From positions 379,209 to 443,208 of the forward strand of contig JBGAGG010000002.1 in NCBI GenBank assembly GCA_044226845.1: 64,000 nucleotides of DNA, read 5' to 3'. Positions 7,784 to 17,102 of this stretch are shown in pieces; position 1 is the stretch's first letter; each line of letters starts with the position of its first letter. The stretch comes from JAFDZO01 sp044226845. Its GTDB lineage: Bacteria; Bacteroidota; Ignavibacteria; Tepidaquicellales; Tepidaquicellaceae. The translations under genes and the position numbers were made by a program. Below the pieces are notes generated by a model that did not search any database, was not told where the DNA came from, and saw only the letters and a program-made list of their open reading frames with translations.

Positions 7784-9145
7784 ATGAGCAAAATTTTAAT
7801 TGTAGATGACGAGCAGAGCATAGTTGACAGTATCTCTATGATATTAAGTCAGGATGACTATGAAATTGACAGCGCAAATAACGGCGCTGCCGCTGTAAGC
7901 AAAGTTAAATCAAATTTTTATGATCTGATTCTTTTGGATATAAAAATGCCTAAGATGGACGGACTGGAAGCGCTTGAAAAAATAAAAGAGATAGATAAAG
8001 ATGCAGTAGTAATTATGATTTCAGGTCACGGTACTATAGAGACTGCCGTCGAAGCTACAAAAAAAGGCGCATACAATTTTCTTCAAAAACCATTACCTGA
8101 TCTATATGAATTTAAACTGATAATAAAAAATGCAGTCGATTATAAATTGTCAGTCGATGAACTAAAGAGCTACAAAGCAAAAGCTCTGGAAGAAAGCAGG
8201 ATAATCGGTTCAAGCGAAAAGATAAAAGAAGTAAATAGTCTTATTGATAAATATTCGAAAGTAAACTCCCATGTATTGATATGCGGCGAAAGCGGCACGG
8301 GTAAAGAGCTTACTGCCCGGCAAATTCATTACCGCTCACCAAGGGCAGATAGTAAATTTATAGAGCTTAACAGCGCAAATCTTACTGAAGAAAATATCGA
8401 ATTAAAACTCTTTGGCGGCTTAGAAAATAACAACGTTATCAAAGGTTCGCTGGAGCTTGCTGAAGGCGGCACAGTTTTTATTGATGAAATAAGTAATTTA
8501 TCTATGGACCTTCAATCAAAATTATTGAAAGTGATTGAGGATAATGTAATTACTCGTGAAGGAAGCAATATTGCAATCAAACTTGATGTGAGATTTATTT
8601 TTTCTACTAATAAGGATTTGCTTCCTGAAGTCGAATCAAAACATTTCAGAGAGGATTTATATCACAGAATTAATGTTCTTCAGATAAATTTACCTCCTTT
8701 ACGTGAGCATGCTGAAGACGTAAAAGAACTTGTTGAGTACTTTGCTAAAACTATATGTACGCAAAACGGAATTTCTGCAAAGAAATTTTCCGATAGAGCA
8801 TTGGAGCTGCTTAAAACTTTCCGTTATCCGGGTAATGTTCGTGAACTAAGAAATTTAGTAGAGAGATTAATTATTACCAGTGACAGGAAAGTTATAGACG
8901 AAGATGATATAGATTTGCCTGCTAACAGAGAATTGAAATTGTACAATGAGTTGCTGAATAAAGATATGTCGCTGAATGATTTTCAGAATGAATCGGAAAG
9001 ATTGTTCATTGAAAAGATGCTGCATGATTACAAGTACAACGTAAGCCACACAGCGGAAGCTTTGAAGATTCAGAGAAGTCATTTATACAAGCTAATGGCA
9101 AAGTATGATATTCCGCTGCCTTCGAAGGCAAAACAAGATATGTAG
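7784..9145 (+). CDS. NtrC-family response regulator lacking the GAFTGA loop
   Basis: The 453-residue protein has a receiver domain (D8, D9, phosphoacceptor D52 in LILLDIKMPKMDG, K102), an AAA+ domain and a Fis-type helix-turn-helix (~405-441). Walker A GESGTGKE (168-175), Walker B GGTVFIDE (228-235) and FREDLYHRINV, with its arginine finger, are all present. The stretch between LKLFG and the GSLELAEGG motif is only LENNNVI, where family members normally have xxxGAFTGA. The sigma-54 contact loop is therefore missing. By family knowledge such proteins cannot remodel sigma-54 holoenzyme in the standard way, although ATP hydrolysis could survive. No sensor kinase is adjacent. Confidence 0.9.
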   Translation: MSKILIVDDEQSIVDSISMILSQDDYEIDSANNGAAAVSKVKSNFYDLILLDIKMPKMDGLEALEKIKEIDKDAVVIMISGHGTIETAVEATKKGAYNFLQKPLPDLYEFKLIIKNAVDYKLSVDELKSYKAKALEESRIIGSSEKIKEVNSLIDKYSKVNSHVLICGESGTGKELTARQIHYRSPRADSKFIELNSANLTEENIELKLFGGLENNNVIKGSLELAEGGTVFIDEISNLSMDLQSKLLKVIEDNVITREGSNIAIKLDVRFIFSTNKDLLPEVESKHFREDLYHRINVLQINLPPLREHAEDVKELVEYFAKTICTQNGISAKKFSDRALELLKTFRYPGNVRELRNLVERLIITSDRKVIDEDDIDLPANRELKLYNELLNKDMSLNDFQNESERLFIEKMLHDYKYNVSHTAEALKIQRSHLYKLMAKYDIPLPSKAKQDM

Positions 9146-9150
9146 TCTAT

Positions 9151-9894
9151 TTATAAGTTCTGCCTTAGTATCTCATAAAAAATAATTCCTGCTGATACAG
9201 AAACGTTAAGCGAGTCAGTTTTCCCGCTCATTGGAATTTTAACTAAAAAATCACAGTTATCACGCACAGTTTTTCTCATACCTGTTCCTTCGCTGCCTAA
9301 TACAATCCCGACTTTACCTTTTAAATCAGCTTCATGAATAAATTTATCTCCTGCTAAATCTGCACCGGCAATCCAGTATCCGTTATCTTTTAAAAATCGC
9401 ATTGAGTTATTCAGGTTTCCCTCCATAGCAATATCAATCATCTTAGCAGTACCGGAAGATGTTTTCATAACGGTGTGGTTTACTTCTGCTGAGTTATGCT
9501 TAGGTATTACGATTGCATCCACTCCGAGACAAACAGCTGAACGGATTATCGCGCCGAAGTTATGCGGGTCTGTTATTTCATCTAATATTGCAATTACGCT
9601 TCGCGGATTTTCTTTACACTTATTTACTATAGTGCGGAGTTCAGTATACTCATAGTCTTTTATGAAGGCAATAATGCCCTGATCAATTCCTTCGGCTTTA
9701 TTTTTTTTATCGAAGTAAACTTTGAACTGATGGTCATTCATAAAATGAACAGGGATTTGTAAATCCTCTGCCATTTTAACTATTTCTTTCGAGCGTTTAT
9801 CGGGGTCTATTTTTTTTAGAACAAGTATTTTATTTATATCCTTCGGATTATTCTTTAGAATTTCGAAGATTGGATTTTTTCCTATAACTAGCAT
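9151..9894 (-). CDS. rlmB: 23S rRNA (guanosine-2'-O-)-methyltransferase RlmB (TrmH family)
   Basis: This SPOUT methyltransferase of 247 residues has the usual N-terminal substrate-binding domain (MLVIGKNPIFEILKN). The trefoil-knot motifs are LDEITDPHNFGAIIRSA, IVLGSEGTGMRKTVRDNCD and a terminal SLNVSVSAGIIFYEI. RlmB methylates G2251 in the peptidyl-transferase loop of 23S rRNA. Its close relative TrmH acts on tRNA; the N-terminal domain favours RlmB. It converges on the response regulator gene with 5 bp between stops. Confidence 0.88.
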   Translation of the reverse strand: MLVIGKNPIFEILKNNPKDINKILVLKKIDPDKRSKEIVKMAEDLQIPVHFMNDHQFKVYFDKKNKAEGIDQGIIAFIKDYEYTELRTIVNKCKENPRSVIAILDEITDPHNFGAIIRSAVCLGVDAIVIPKHNSAEVNHTVMKTSSGTAKMIDIAMEGNLNNSMRFLKDNGYWIAGADLAGDKFIHEADLKGKVGIVLGSEGTGMRKTVRDNCDFLVKIPMSGKTDSLNVSVSAGIIFYEILRQNL

Positions 9895-10013
9895 ACATTA
9901 ATTTACCGAATTAGGCTGATAAATTCGTTCCACTTATTTTACTCTTTAGGTGCACTGATTTTCATTACAATTCAAAGCTAAAAAAGTTAATTTTATAGTC
10001 ATACAATTATCAT

Positions 10014-11411
10014 ATGAAATATAGAATCGAAAAAGATTTCTTGGGAAGTCTTCAAATACCTAATACAGCATATTATGGTGTGCAGACAATGCGCGCTGCA
10101 GAAAATTTTAAGATAACAGGAATATCGTTATCAATAAATCCGATTTTTATAAATTCTCTTGCTTACGTTAAAAAGGCGGCTGCTCTTGCAAATAATAAAT
10201 TAGGGCTGCTGGATAAAACTAAAACCAAAGCTATAGTGCATGCCTGCGATGAAATAGTTAAGGGCGGATATTATGATCAGTTCATAGTTGATATGCTCCA
10301 GGGCGGAGCGGGTACATCAACAAACATGAATGCAAATGAAGTTATTGCTAATATTGCAAATGAAAAGCTTGGCGGTAAAAAAGGCGAATATAAATTAGTG
10401 CATCCCAATAACGATGTTAATATGTCGCAGTCAACAAACGATGCTTATCCGACTGCTTTCAGAATTGCCCTTTATCTTTCGACACTGAATTTGCTTAAAA
10501 CAATTTCCGAGCTTAAAACCTCAATGAGGAAAAAGGAAAAAGAATTCAGAAACGTTATTAAGATGGGGAGAACTCAGCTGCAGGATGCTGTTCCTATGAC
10601 GTTAGGGCAGGAGTTCGGCGCTTACGCAGAGATGATAGATGAAGATATGAAACGTATTAAAGAAGCGATGGGACTTATTACTGAAATCAACATGGGTGCA
10701 ACTGCTATTGGCACAGGAATAAATTCACATCCCGATTATGCGAAACTTGTATGCAGCTATTTAAAACAAATCACGGGAATTCCTTTAAGCGTTTCAATAA
10801 ATTTAGTTGAAGCTACGCAGGATACAGGCGCCTATATACAGGTCAGCGGAGTGTTTAAAAGATTTGCAGTAAAGCTTTCGAAAATATGCAACGACTTGAG
10901 ACTGCTTTCATCGGGACCGCGTGCCGGATTTAATGAAATAAATCTTCCACCGTTACAGCCGGGTTCATCGATTATGCCCGGAAAAGTAAATCCTGTTGTG
11001 CCGGAAGTTGTTAACCAGGTTGCGTTTCAAGTTATTGGTAACGACTTAACTATTACTATGGCGGCTGAGGCAGGACAGTTAGAATTAAATGTAATGGAGC
11101 CTGTGATTGCATTCAGATTATTTGATACGATCTCAATTTTAAATAACGGATGCAGAACTCTTTATGAGAAATGCATTAATGGAATAACTGCTAACATAGA
11201 TGTCTGCAGAAGATACGTTGAAAACAGTATAGGTCTGGTAACTGCAATGGTGCCTGTAATCGGTTATGAAAAATCTTCAGAGATTGCCAAAGAAGCATTA
11301 GCTACAGGGAAATCGGTTTATGAATTAATCATCGCAAGGAATATAATTTCGAAAAAGGAACTGGATATAATAATGTCTCCTGAAAATATGACGGGTTTAA
11401 CCAGAAAATGA
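10014..11411 (+). CDS. aspA: Aspartate ammonia-lyase
   Basis: The product is 465 residues, the normal aspartase length. It starts YRIEKDFLGSLQIPNTAYYG and contains the fumarase/aspartase signature GSSIMPGKVN at 317-326, whose flexible SS loop carries the catalytic serine. Aspartase releases ammonia from L-aspartate to give fumarate, in the cytoplasm. The alternative, fumarase C, is less likely because of the aspartase-type N-terminus and the TLRAxENF-like motif (TMRAAENF). rsmI starts 9 bp downstream. Confidence 0.92.
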   Translation: MKYRIEKDFLGSLQIPNTAYYGVQTMRAAENFKITGISLSINPIFINSLAYVKKAAALANNKLGLLDKTKTKAIVHACDEIVKGGYYDQFIVDMLQGGAGTSTNMNANEVIANIANEKLGGKKGEYKLVHPNNDVNMSQSTNDAYPTAFRIALYLSTLNLLKTISELKTSMRKKEKEFRNVIKMGRTQLQDAVPMTLGQEFGAYAEMIDEDMKRIKEAMGLITEINMGATAIGTGINSHPDYAKLVCSYLKQITGIPLSVSINLVEATQDTGAYIQVSGVFKRFAVKLSKICNDLRLLSSGPRAGFNEINLPPLQPGSSIMPGKVNPVVPEVVNQVAFQVIGNDLTITMAAEAGQLELNVMEPVIAFRLFDTISILNNGCRTLYEKCINGITANIDVCRRYVENSIGLVTAMVPVIGYEKSSEIAKEALATGKSVYELIIARNIISKKELDIIMSPENMTGLTRK

Positions 11412-11420
11412 GAAAGAAAA

Positions 11421-12128
11421 ATGATTGAGATTCCTCAAATAGAATTTCCTGATTTAAAAGTTGAAGCAGGAACTCTGTACATTGTTTCAACTCCCATAGG
11501 AAATTTAGAGGATATTTCATTCAGAGCAATTTATGTTTTAAATAATGTTGATTACATTGCAGCAGAAGATACAAGAACATCCGGTATATTGTTAGCGGCG
11601 TACGGATTAAAAAGAAAATTAATCAGTTATTATTCACAAGTAGAATCTTCGAAGCTCGAATTCATAATCGGGGAGTTAAAATCAGATAAGTCAATTGCAC
11701 TGATTTCTGATGCAGGTACTCCTTGTATATCAGACCCCGGTAGTATTTTAGTAAGCAATTGTGTAAAAGAAAATATTGAAGTTGTTTCAATTCCGGGTGC
11801 ATCATCGTTAATTCATTCTTTAGTTCTTTCAGGATTTTCCACTAATAAATTTTATTATCAAGGCTTTCTTCCTTTGAAAAAGGGAAGAGAAACTCTTTTC
11901 AATGAATTTAAGAATATGAAGATGCCGGTAATAATATTTGAATCACCTTTCAGAATATTAAGAACGCTTGAAGATATTAATAAATACATGGGCAATAGAG
12001 AAGTTTGTTTAGGACGCGAGCTGACAAAAAAATTCGAAGAGATAAAAAGAGGCAGAGTAAAAGATCTGCTGCAAAATAAAAACAGCTTGAAAATAAAAGG
12101 TGAGTTTGTAATCATCATCAATAATTAA
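11421..12128 (+). CDS. rsmI: 16S rRNA (cytidine-1402-2'-O)-methyltransferase
   Basis: The 235-residue protein has the tetrapyrrole-methylase fold motifs of RsmI: LYIVSTPIGNLEDISFRA, AAEDTRTSGILL, ALISDAGTPCISDPG and the later FESPFRILRTLEDI and GRELTKKFEEIKRG. It 2'-O-methylates C1402 in the ribosomal P site. The 3' segment is short compared with proteobacterial RsmI, as usual in Bacteroidota. It sits between aspA and gltX on one strand with short gaps. Confidence 0.93.
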   Translation: MIEIPQIEFPDLKVEAGTLYIVSTPIGNLEDISFRAIYVLNNVDYIAAEDTRTSGILLAAYGLKRKLISYYSQVESSKLEFIIGELKSDKSIALISDAGTPCISDPGSILVSNCVKENIEVVSIPGASSLIHSLVLSGFSTNKFYYQGFLPLKKGRETLFNEFKNMKMPVIIFESPFRILRTLEDINKYMGNREVCLGRELTKKFEEIKRGRVKDLLQNKNSLKIKGEFVIIINN

Positions 12129-12150
12129 AATTAATTACAATTTATAATAC

Positions 12151-13596
12151 ATGTCAAATTCAGAAGTAAGAGTTCGTTTTGCACCGTCACCGACAGGGTA
12201 CTTACACGTGGGAGGTTTGAGAACTGCTCTGTTCAATTATCTGTTCGCAAAACACAATAATGGAAAATTTATTTTAAGAGTTGAAGACACTGACCAGACA
12301 CGAAAAGTAGAAGGCGCAGTTGAAAATATTATCGATGCATTGAATAAGCTCGGACTGGATATAGATGAAGGTCCGTTCAAAGGCGGAGCTTACGGCCCGT
12401 ATTATCAGTCGGAACGATTGGATATTTATAAAAAATATTGCGATGAGTTGCTTGAAAAAGGAATGGCATACTATGCATTTGAAACTCCCGAAGAGCTTGA
12501 TGAAATGCGCAAGCTTCAGCAGATTGAAGGAAGGCAGACAATGTATGACAGACGTGCAAGAGATTTTACACCTGAAGAAGTAAAAGAAAAACTTGATTCA
12601 GGAATTCCGTACGTTATCAGATTGAAAGTCCCGCTGAACGATGAGATAATCTTTGAAGATTTAATAAGAGGCACGATTAAAATAGAAACAAATATTATTG
12701 ACGACCAGGTATTATTAAAAGCTGATGGCTTTCCTACATATCATTTAGCGAATGTTATAGATGACCATTTAATGGAAATCACACATATTATCAGAGGAGA
12801 AGAATGGGTTACATCAGTGCCGAAGCACATTATTTTATACAGAGCGTTTGGCTGGGAAGTGCCTAAGATGGCGCACCTGCCTTTATTATTAAATCCTGAT
12901 AAGACAAAGCTCAGTAAAAGACAGGGTGATGTAGCTGTTGAAGATTATATGGCCAAGGGATATCTGAATGAAGCATTAATTAATTTTATTGCTCTTCTTG
13001 GATGGCATCCGGGAGACGGAATTGAAGAAGAAATTTTCTCAATGGAAAAACTCATTGAATTATTTTCATTGGAAAAAGTTCATAGCGCAGGCGCAGTTTT
13101 TAACATAGATAAACTGAACTGGATGAATAATGAATACATTAAGAATTACGATTTGGATAAGCTGACAGAACTCCTTATTCCATATATAACAGAAGCAGGC
13201 TATGATGCATCGGATTTTGAAAAAACTAAAAAAGTAGTATCTGCAATCCGTGTTTATCTGAATAAACTGAATGAAGTAGGGGAGCATATTAAAATGTTCT
13301 ACCAGGATAAAGTTGTTGTTGAAAGCGATGAAGATAAGGAAATTGTTACTTCAGAGGATGCAAAGAAAATTTTCGATTATTTAATTCCTGCAATCAGCGA
13401 AACTGATTTCAGTGAAATTGAAAATATAAAAAATCTTTTCAGTGAAGCACAAAAAGCTCTCGGAATAAAAGGAAAGAAGTTCTTCCAACCATTGCGTATA
13501 GCATTAACGGGTCAGACTCATGGTCCTGAGTTTCCTTTGACTATTCAGATTTTAGGGAAAGATAAAGTAGTGAAATTTCTAAGTGAGTGGAGATAA
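12151..13596 (+). CDS. gltX: Glutamate-tRNA ligase
   Basis: This is a 481-residue class I aminoacyl-tRNA synthetase. The HIGH-type motif is in RFAPSPTGYLHVGGLRTAL (~8-26), and the KMSKS-type motif is KLSKRQ at ~253. The anticodon-binding helical domain follows. It charges tRNA-Glu, and possibly tRNA-Gln if a GatCAB system is present. Length and motifs are complete. The next gene begins inside its last codons. Confidence 0.95.
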   Translation: MSNSEVRVRFAPSPTGYLHVGGLRTALFNYLFAKHNNGKFILRVEDTDQTRKVEGAVENIIDALNKLGLDIDEGPFKGGAYGPYYQSERLDIYKKYCDELLEKGMAYYAFETPEELDEMRKLQQIEGRQTMYDRRARDFTPEEVKEKLDSGIPYVIRLKVPLNDEIIFEDLIRGTIKIETNIIDDQVLLKADGFPTYHLANVIDDHLMEITHIIRGEEWVTSVPKHIILYRAFGWEVPKMAHLPLLLNPDKTKLSKRQGDVAVEDYMAKGYLNEALINFIALLGWHPGDGIEEEIFSMEKLIELFSLEKVHSAGAVFNIDKLNWMNNEYIKNYDLDKLTELLIPYITEAGYDASDFEKTKKVVSAIRVYLNKLNEVGEHIKMFYQDKVVVESDEDKEIVTSEDAKKIFDYLIPAISETDFSEIENIKNLFSEAQKALGIKGKKFFQPLRIALTGQTHGPEFPLTIQILGKDKVVKFLSEWR

Positions 13597-14458
13597 AAAT
13601 TTTGCTGATGTATTGAATAGACGAAAATTTATTAAAAAAACATTTTGGGGCCTGACAGGTATAGGACTTTTCGGCGGTTTATATTCCTGGCAAATTGAAC
13701 CATTTTGGTTGGAATTTGTGAAAGTTAAAATGCCTGTCAAGAATTTACCATATGACCTGATTGGCAAGACACTTATTCAAATAAGCGACATTCATATTGG
13801 AAATCGCTTTGACTATCAGTATATAGTTAACTCATTCAAAAAAGCAAAAGAATTTAACCCTGACATTGTTGTTTACACAGGTGACTATGTAAGCATTTAC
13901 AAAGATGAAGTACAGTATGACAAATTAGAAGTTACATTAAATAATCTTGTTAAAGGTAAAATAGCGACTATTGGAATTTTAGGCAATCACGACTACGGAA
14001 AAAACTGGTCACAGATTGCAGTTGCAGATAAAATTTCAGAAATGCTCACCGGCAAAGGCATTCAGTTATTAAGAAATGAAAGTACCGTAGTAAACGGAGT
14101 ATCCTTTATTGGCTTTGACGACTATTGGGGACTTAACTTTAATCCCGAAAAGGCATTGAATGATTTTGATAAATCAAAAGCTAATATTGTATTGTGCCAT
14201 AATCCGGACGTTTGCGATTTAAATGTTTGGGGTGAATATAACAGTTGGATATTGTCAGGGCATACACATGGCGGACAAGTTAAGCCGCCGTTTCTTCCGC
14301 CGCCAATGTTACCTGTAAAAAACAGAAAATATTCTGCAGGGAAATATGAATTGAGCAATGACAGAACTTTATATATAAATAGAGCATTGGGACACTTATG
14401 GCAGGTAAGATTTAATGTAAGGCCGGAAATAACGATTTTTGAATTACAAAAAGGATAG
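13583..14458 (+). CDS. Exported metallophosphoesterase (YaeI-like)
   Basis: The GTG start overlaps the end of gltX by 14 bp. The 291-residue product has an N-terminal NRRKFIKK followed by a hydrophobic stretch, which looks like a Tat or membrane-anchor signal. Calcineurin-type metal motifs follow: QISDIHIG, YTGDY, GILGNHDYG, CHNPD and SGHTHGGQ. These match the YaeI/YkuE class of membrane-associated phosphodiesterases, some of which act on lipid A precursors. The substrate cannot be told. The start is slightly uncertain, since there is no clear ribosome-binding site. Confidence 0.82.
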   Translation: MSGDKNFADVLNRRKFIKKTFWGLTGIGLFGGLYSWQIEPFWLEFVKVKMPVKNLPYDLIGKTLIQISDIHIGNRFDYQYIVNSFKKAKEFNPDIVVYTGDYVSIYKDEVQYDKLEVTLNNLVKGKIATIGILGNHDYGKNWSQIAVADKISEMLTGKGIQLLRNESTVVNGVSFIGFDDYWGLNFNPEKALNDFDKSKANIVLCHNPDVCDLNVWGEYNSWILSGHTHGGQVKPPFLPPPMLPVKNRKYSAGKYELSNDRTLYINRALGHLWQVRFNVRPEITIFELQKG

Positions 14459-14533
14459 AAAAACTGCCGGTAACAAGGGTTTTACAACAGGCGGGGTAAC
14501 TTATAAACTTCAAGTTTTGAAGATAAAATTTAT

Positions 14534-14567
14534 GCAGATGCCGAAGTTTTTCAACCTCAGCATCTGC
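14534..14567 (-). terminator. Hairpin downstream of the 31-codon gene
   Basis: GCAGATGC (14534-14541) pairs with GCATCTGC (14560-14567), and an inner stem extends it. The two non-Watson-Crick positions read as A:C on the plus-strand RNA but as G:U on the minus-strand RNA. The structure therefore looks selected for minus-strand transcription, ending the small gene. The tail is AU-rich but not a clean U-run. Confidence 0.6.
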
Positions 14568-14576
14568 AAAAAATTT

Positions 14577-14672
14577 TTATCTGATTTTCTTTTTATGTCT
14601 GTTCTTTCTGAGTCTTTTCTTCCTCTTATGCGTAGACATTTTCGCACGTTTTCTTTTCTTGCCACAAGGCAT
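14577..14672 (-). CDS. COX24/mS38-like very basic small ribosomal protein (31 residues)
   Basis: This gene is shorter than usual gene-finding limits. It reads MPCGKKRKRAKMSTHKRK, then KRLRKNRHKKKIR and a stop; about two thirds of the residues are Lys, Arg or His. The core KMSTHKRKKRLRKNRHK matches the AURKAIP1/COX24 C-terminal motif, the conserved end of mitochondrial small-subunit protein mS38. Bacteroidota genomes carry tiny proteins with this same motif. A strong AAAGGAGA ribosome-binding site lies ~8 nt before the ATG, and a hairpin follows. It is on the same strand as HU, 57 bp downstream of it. A role on the ribosome is inferred from the motif and composition. Confidence 0.8.
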   Translation of the reverse strand: MPCGKKRKRAKMSTHKRKKRLRKNRHKKKIR

Positions 14673-14729
14673 AGTGTTTCTCCTTTAATAGATTGTTAAT
14701 AAAACTTATTTAAAAAACTTCTTTGTACT

Positions 14730-15017
14730 TTATTTTACAAGAGCATCCTGCACTGTCTTTTTGAACTCCTTTGAAACTTTGAACATCGGAATATATCTTT
14801 TTCCGAGTGAAATACTTTCACCTGTTCTCGGGTTTCTTGCAGTTCTTGGTTCCTTCACATTATTTTTAAATGTTCCGAAACCTCTTATTTCAATATTCCC
14901 GTTTTCCTTCAGGCATTCTATAATACAGCTGATGAACCCTTCAACAACAATCTCTGTCTCTTTTTTACTTAGTCCCGTTGCTTCTGAAATTTTCGCGGCA
15001 ATTTGCGCTCTTGTCAT
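14730..15017 (-). CDS. HU/IHF family DNA-binding protein
   Basis: The 95-residue protein starts MTRAQIAAKISEATGLSKKE and has the signature region GFGTFKNNVKEPRTARNPRTGE that forms the DNA-inserting beta-arm. It then ends SKEFKKTVQDALVK. This is a nucleoid protein that bends DNA as a dimer. Assignment to HU versus IHF subunits is not possible from one sequence. It is followed on the same strand by the tiny basic gene and preceded by sppA with a 17-bp gap. Confidence 0.92.
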   Translation of the reverse strand: MTRAQIAAKISEATGLSKKETEIVVEGFISCIIECLKENGNIEIRGFGTFKNNVKEPRTARNPRTGESISLGKRYIPMFKVSKEFKKTVQDALVK

Positions 15018-15034
15018 AATTTTTTATTTAAAAA

Positions 15035-16030
15035 TTATTTTTCGAATTTATATTGTAATACCGGTTTATCTATGAATTCGTTTTTCAAATCCTGCTTTAG
15101 TTCTTTTATCTCAGAAGATGTTGAGCCTTCCATTAACTGCTCGACTATTCCTAACCGTGTCTTTTCTTTTACAATAGTTGGTTCTCCTTCGATGCCGCCC
15201 ATTCTGCCCGCAATTCTAATCGCGTCTTCAAATGTACCAAGTGAATCTACAAGCCCTAATTTCTTTGCCTGACTTCCAGTAAACACTCTGCCGTTAGCAA
15301 TTTTTTTCAGATCTTCCATATCGATTTTTCTCTCTTTGGAAACAACATCTAAAAATTGCTGGTAACTGTCGTCAACTATATCCTGAAAATATTCTTTGTC
15401 TTTCTCTGTCGGGTATCTGAAAGGGCTTCCTGCATCTTTCAGCTCGCCGCTTTTTATTGTTGTTTCATCTATACCGAGTTTCTTTGCAAGCTCCTGTATC
15501 GTTACGAACGACATTATTACTCCTATGCTTCCTGTTAACGAACCAGGATTTGAAACAATAATGCTTCCGCCGCATGCAGCGTAATATCCACCGCTGGCTG
15601 CTAGTGATGCAAATGAAACTATGACCGGTTTACCGCTATCTCGTGTTTTTTTTATTTCTTCATACATTTCCTGGGAAGCAGCTACGCCGCCGCCGGGAGT
15701 ATTAATTCTTAATACGATTGCCTTAATAGATTTATCTTCGCGGTATTTTTTAAACTGTCTGACAATAGGGTCTGATGTAATAATTGTAAAATCTAAATCA
15801 ACCACAGCTATCTTTCCGTTTCCTTTACCGCTTCTGAAGTCGTATTCATATCTCTCTCCTCCGCCTGTTGAGCTTATAACTTTAGCAAGAAACAGAAATG
15901 AAATACCTGTGAAAAATATAGCGATAACAAGAATGGAAATAAAAATTCCCCAAAACCAACGTGCACCGCCAGAACTTTTCTTGGGGTAGTTGTAATTGTA
16001 ATTATACTGAGGAGGATTTTGCTGTTCCAT
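15035..16030 (-). CDS. sppA: Signal peptide peptidase SppA (short form)
   Basis: The 331-residue S49-family protease has a Tyr/Asn/Pro-rich N-terminal tail, one membrane helix (~25-50) and a single protease domain. The catalytic serine is S146 in ASLAASGGYYAA and the lysine is K193 in TIKSGELKD, the same spacing as the short Bacillus-type SppA. The oxyanion region INTPGGGVAASQEM is present. It degrades leftover signal peptides in the inner membrane. The long duplicated E. coli form is not seen. Confidence 0.92.
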   Translation of the reverse strand: MEQQNPPQYNYNYNYPKKSSGGARWFWGIFISILVIAIFFTGISFLFLAKVISSTGGGERYEYDFRSGKGNGKIAVVDLDFTIITSDPIVRQFKKYREDKSIKAIVLRINTPGGGVAASQEMYEEIKKTRDSGKPVIVSFASLAASGGYYAACGGSIIVSNPGSLTGSIGVIMSFVTIQELAKKLGIDETTIKSGELKDAGSPFRYPTEKDKEYFQDIVDDSYQQFLDVVSKERKIDMEDLKKIANGRVFTGSQAKKLGLVDSLGTFEDAIRIAGRMGGIEGEPTIVKEKTRLGIVEQLMEGSTSSEIKELKQDLKNEFIDKPVLQYKFEK

Positions 16031-16076
16031 AATTTTTGCCTGACTGCATTTCAGTAGTCAGGATTAAAATTTAAAT

Positions 16077-17000
16077 TTATTTCTTTTTTAATTCTTCAGC
16101 TTTTTTATAAGCATCAGTTGCTTTATCTGTCTGACCAAGGTTACCATAAATAACAACTAATAAATCCCATACTCTTGGCTTAATATCAGCATTGCTGATA
16201 TTGGTTTGTGATAACGGTTCAACAACTGTTAAAGCCTCTGTATAATATGTTTTAAGTTTCGGATCGTCAGGATTTGCAGTTTTCAATTCTTCAGCAGCTT
16301 TTACCTTTGCAAGTCCGTAGTTGTATGAAGATACTTCATAATACTGGTCTGATTTTGGAAGTGCTGAAATGTTTAATATTTTTTGGAAAGTTGCTGCTGC
16401 ATCATCATTTCTTTTTGCCTGAAGTAAAGCATTTCCTTCATCGAATAAAATTGCTGCAACTCTTATTGCGCTTTCAGGGCTGTTTGTCTTTGCAATGACT
16501 TCTTCAAAGATGCTTAAAGCTTTATCTTTATTTCCTAACGCAAAATAAACTCTTCCTAATGCTTCAACACCTTTTGTAGAATCCGGCTGGATATTGTATG
16601 CTGCTTCAAAATAATTTAAAGCAGATTTATAACCGTTTACATCATTCTTTTTTACTGCGTCTGAAAATGATTGTGCGCCTGCATTGTATTTGTCAATCCA
16701 GTACTGAACAATTTTATCGTTGTATTCAGCAGATAATCTTCTTGCGTTTGCAAAAGATTCTTTGGCATCTGCATAATGTCCGTTTTCAATTTGTGAGTAT
16801 CCTAGCATGAACCAGCCTTCAGCATCATTTTTATCAATTACTAAACCTTTTTTCAATTCAACTTCTGCTTTCTGATAATCTTTCTGACTGAAAGCTAATT
16901 TGCCTGTTGTTGATTCTGCTGAGGTACATCCCGAAAAATATACAAATCCGGTTGCAAGGGTTAAGGATAAAAGTACAGTGAATATTCTGAATAATTTCAT
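16077..17000 (-). CDS. TPR repeat lipoprotein
   Basis: The start is placed at MKLFRIFTVLLSL, 15 bp inside the longest frame, because it gives a standard signal peptide ending in the lipobox VYFSGC. The mature protein is a run of tetratricopeptide repeats: FSQKDYQKAEVELKKGLVIDK, AEGWFMLGYSQIENGHYADA, ALNYFEAAYNIQPDST and EALGRVYFALGNKDKALSIF. It is probably an envelope scaffold protein. It shares its strand with sppA, 46 bp upstream of it. The specific partner is unknown. Confidence 0.75.
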   Translation of the reverse strand: MKLFRIFTVLLSLTLATGFVYFSGCTSAESTTGKLAFSQKDYQKAEVELKKGLVIDKNDAEGWFMLGYSQIENGHYADAKESFANARRLSAEYNDKIVQYWIDKYNAGAQSFSDAVKKNDVNGYKSALNYFEAAYNIQPDSTKGVEALGRVYFALGNKDKALSIFEEVIAKTNSPESAIRVAAILFDEGNALLQAKRNDDAAATFQKILNISALPKSDQYYEVSSYNYGLAKVKAAEELKTANPDDPKLKTYYTEALTVVEPLSQTNISNADIKPRVWDLLVVIYGNLGQTDKATDAYKKAEELKKK

Positions 17001-17102
17001 TATAATATCTCCCAAATTTTTTTTGATTTAATCGTTAAATATACGTAATTTAATATAGTTATTCAATTTAGTTTTTTACGGTTTTTGAACTAAAATCTGC
17101 CG

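Noticed and set aside
14439..14699. An 86-codon plus-strand reading frame after the phosphoesterase gene
   Set aside because: It overlaps the 31-codon basic gene and its hairpin on the opposite strand, has no ribosome-binding site and a composition unlike the neighbouring proteins.
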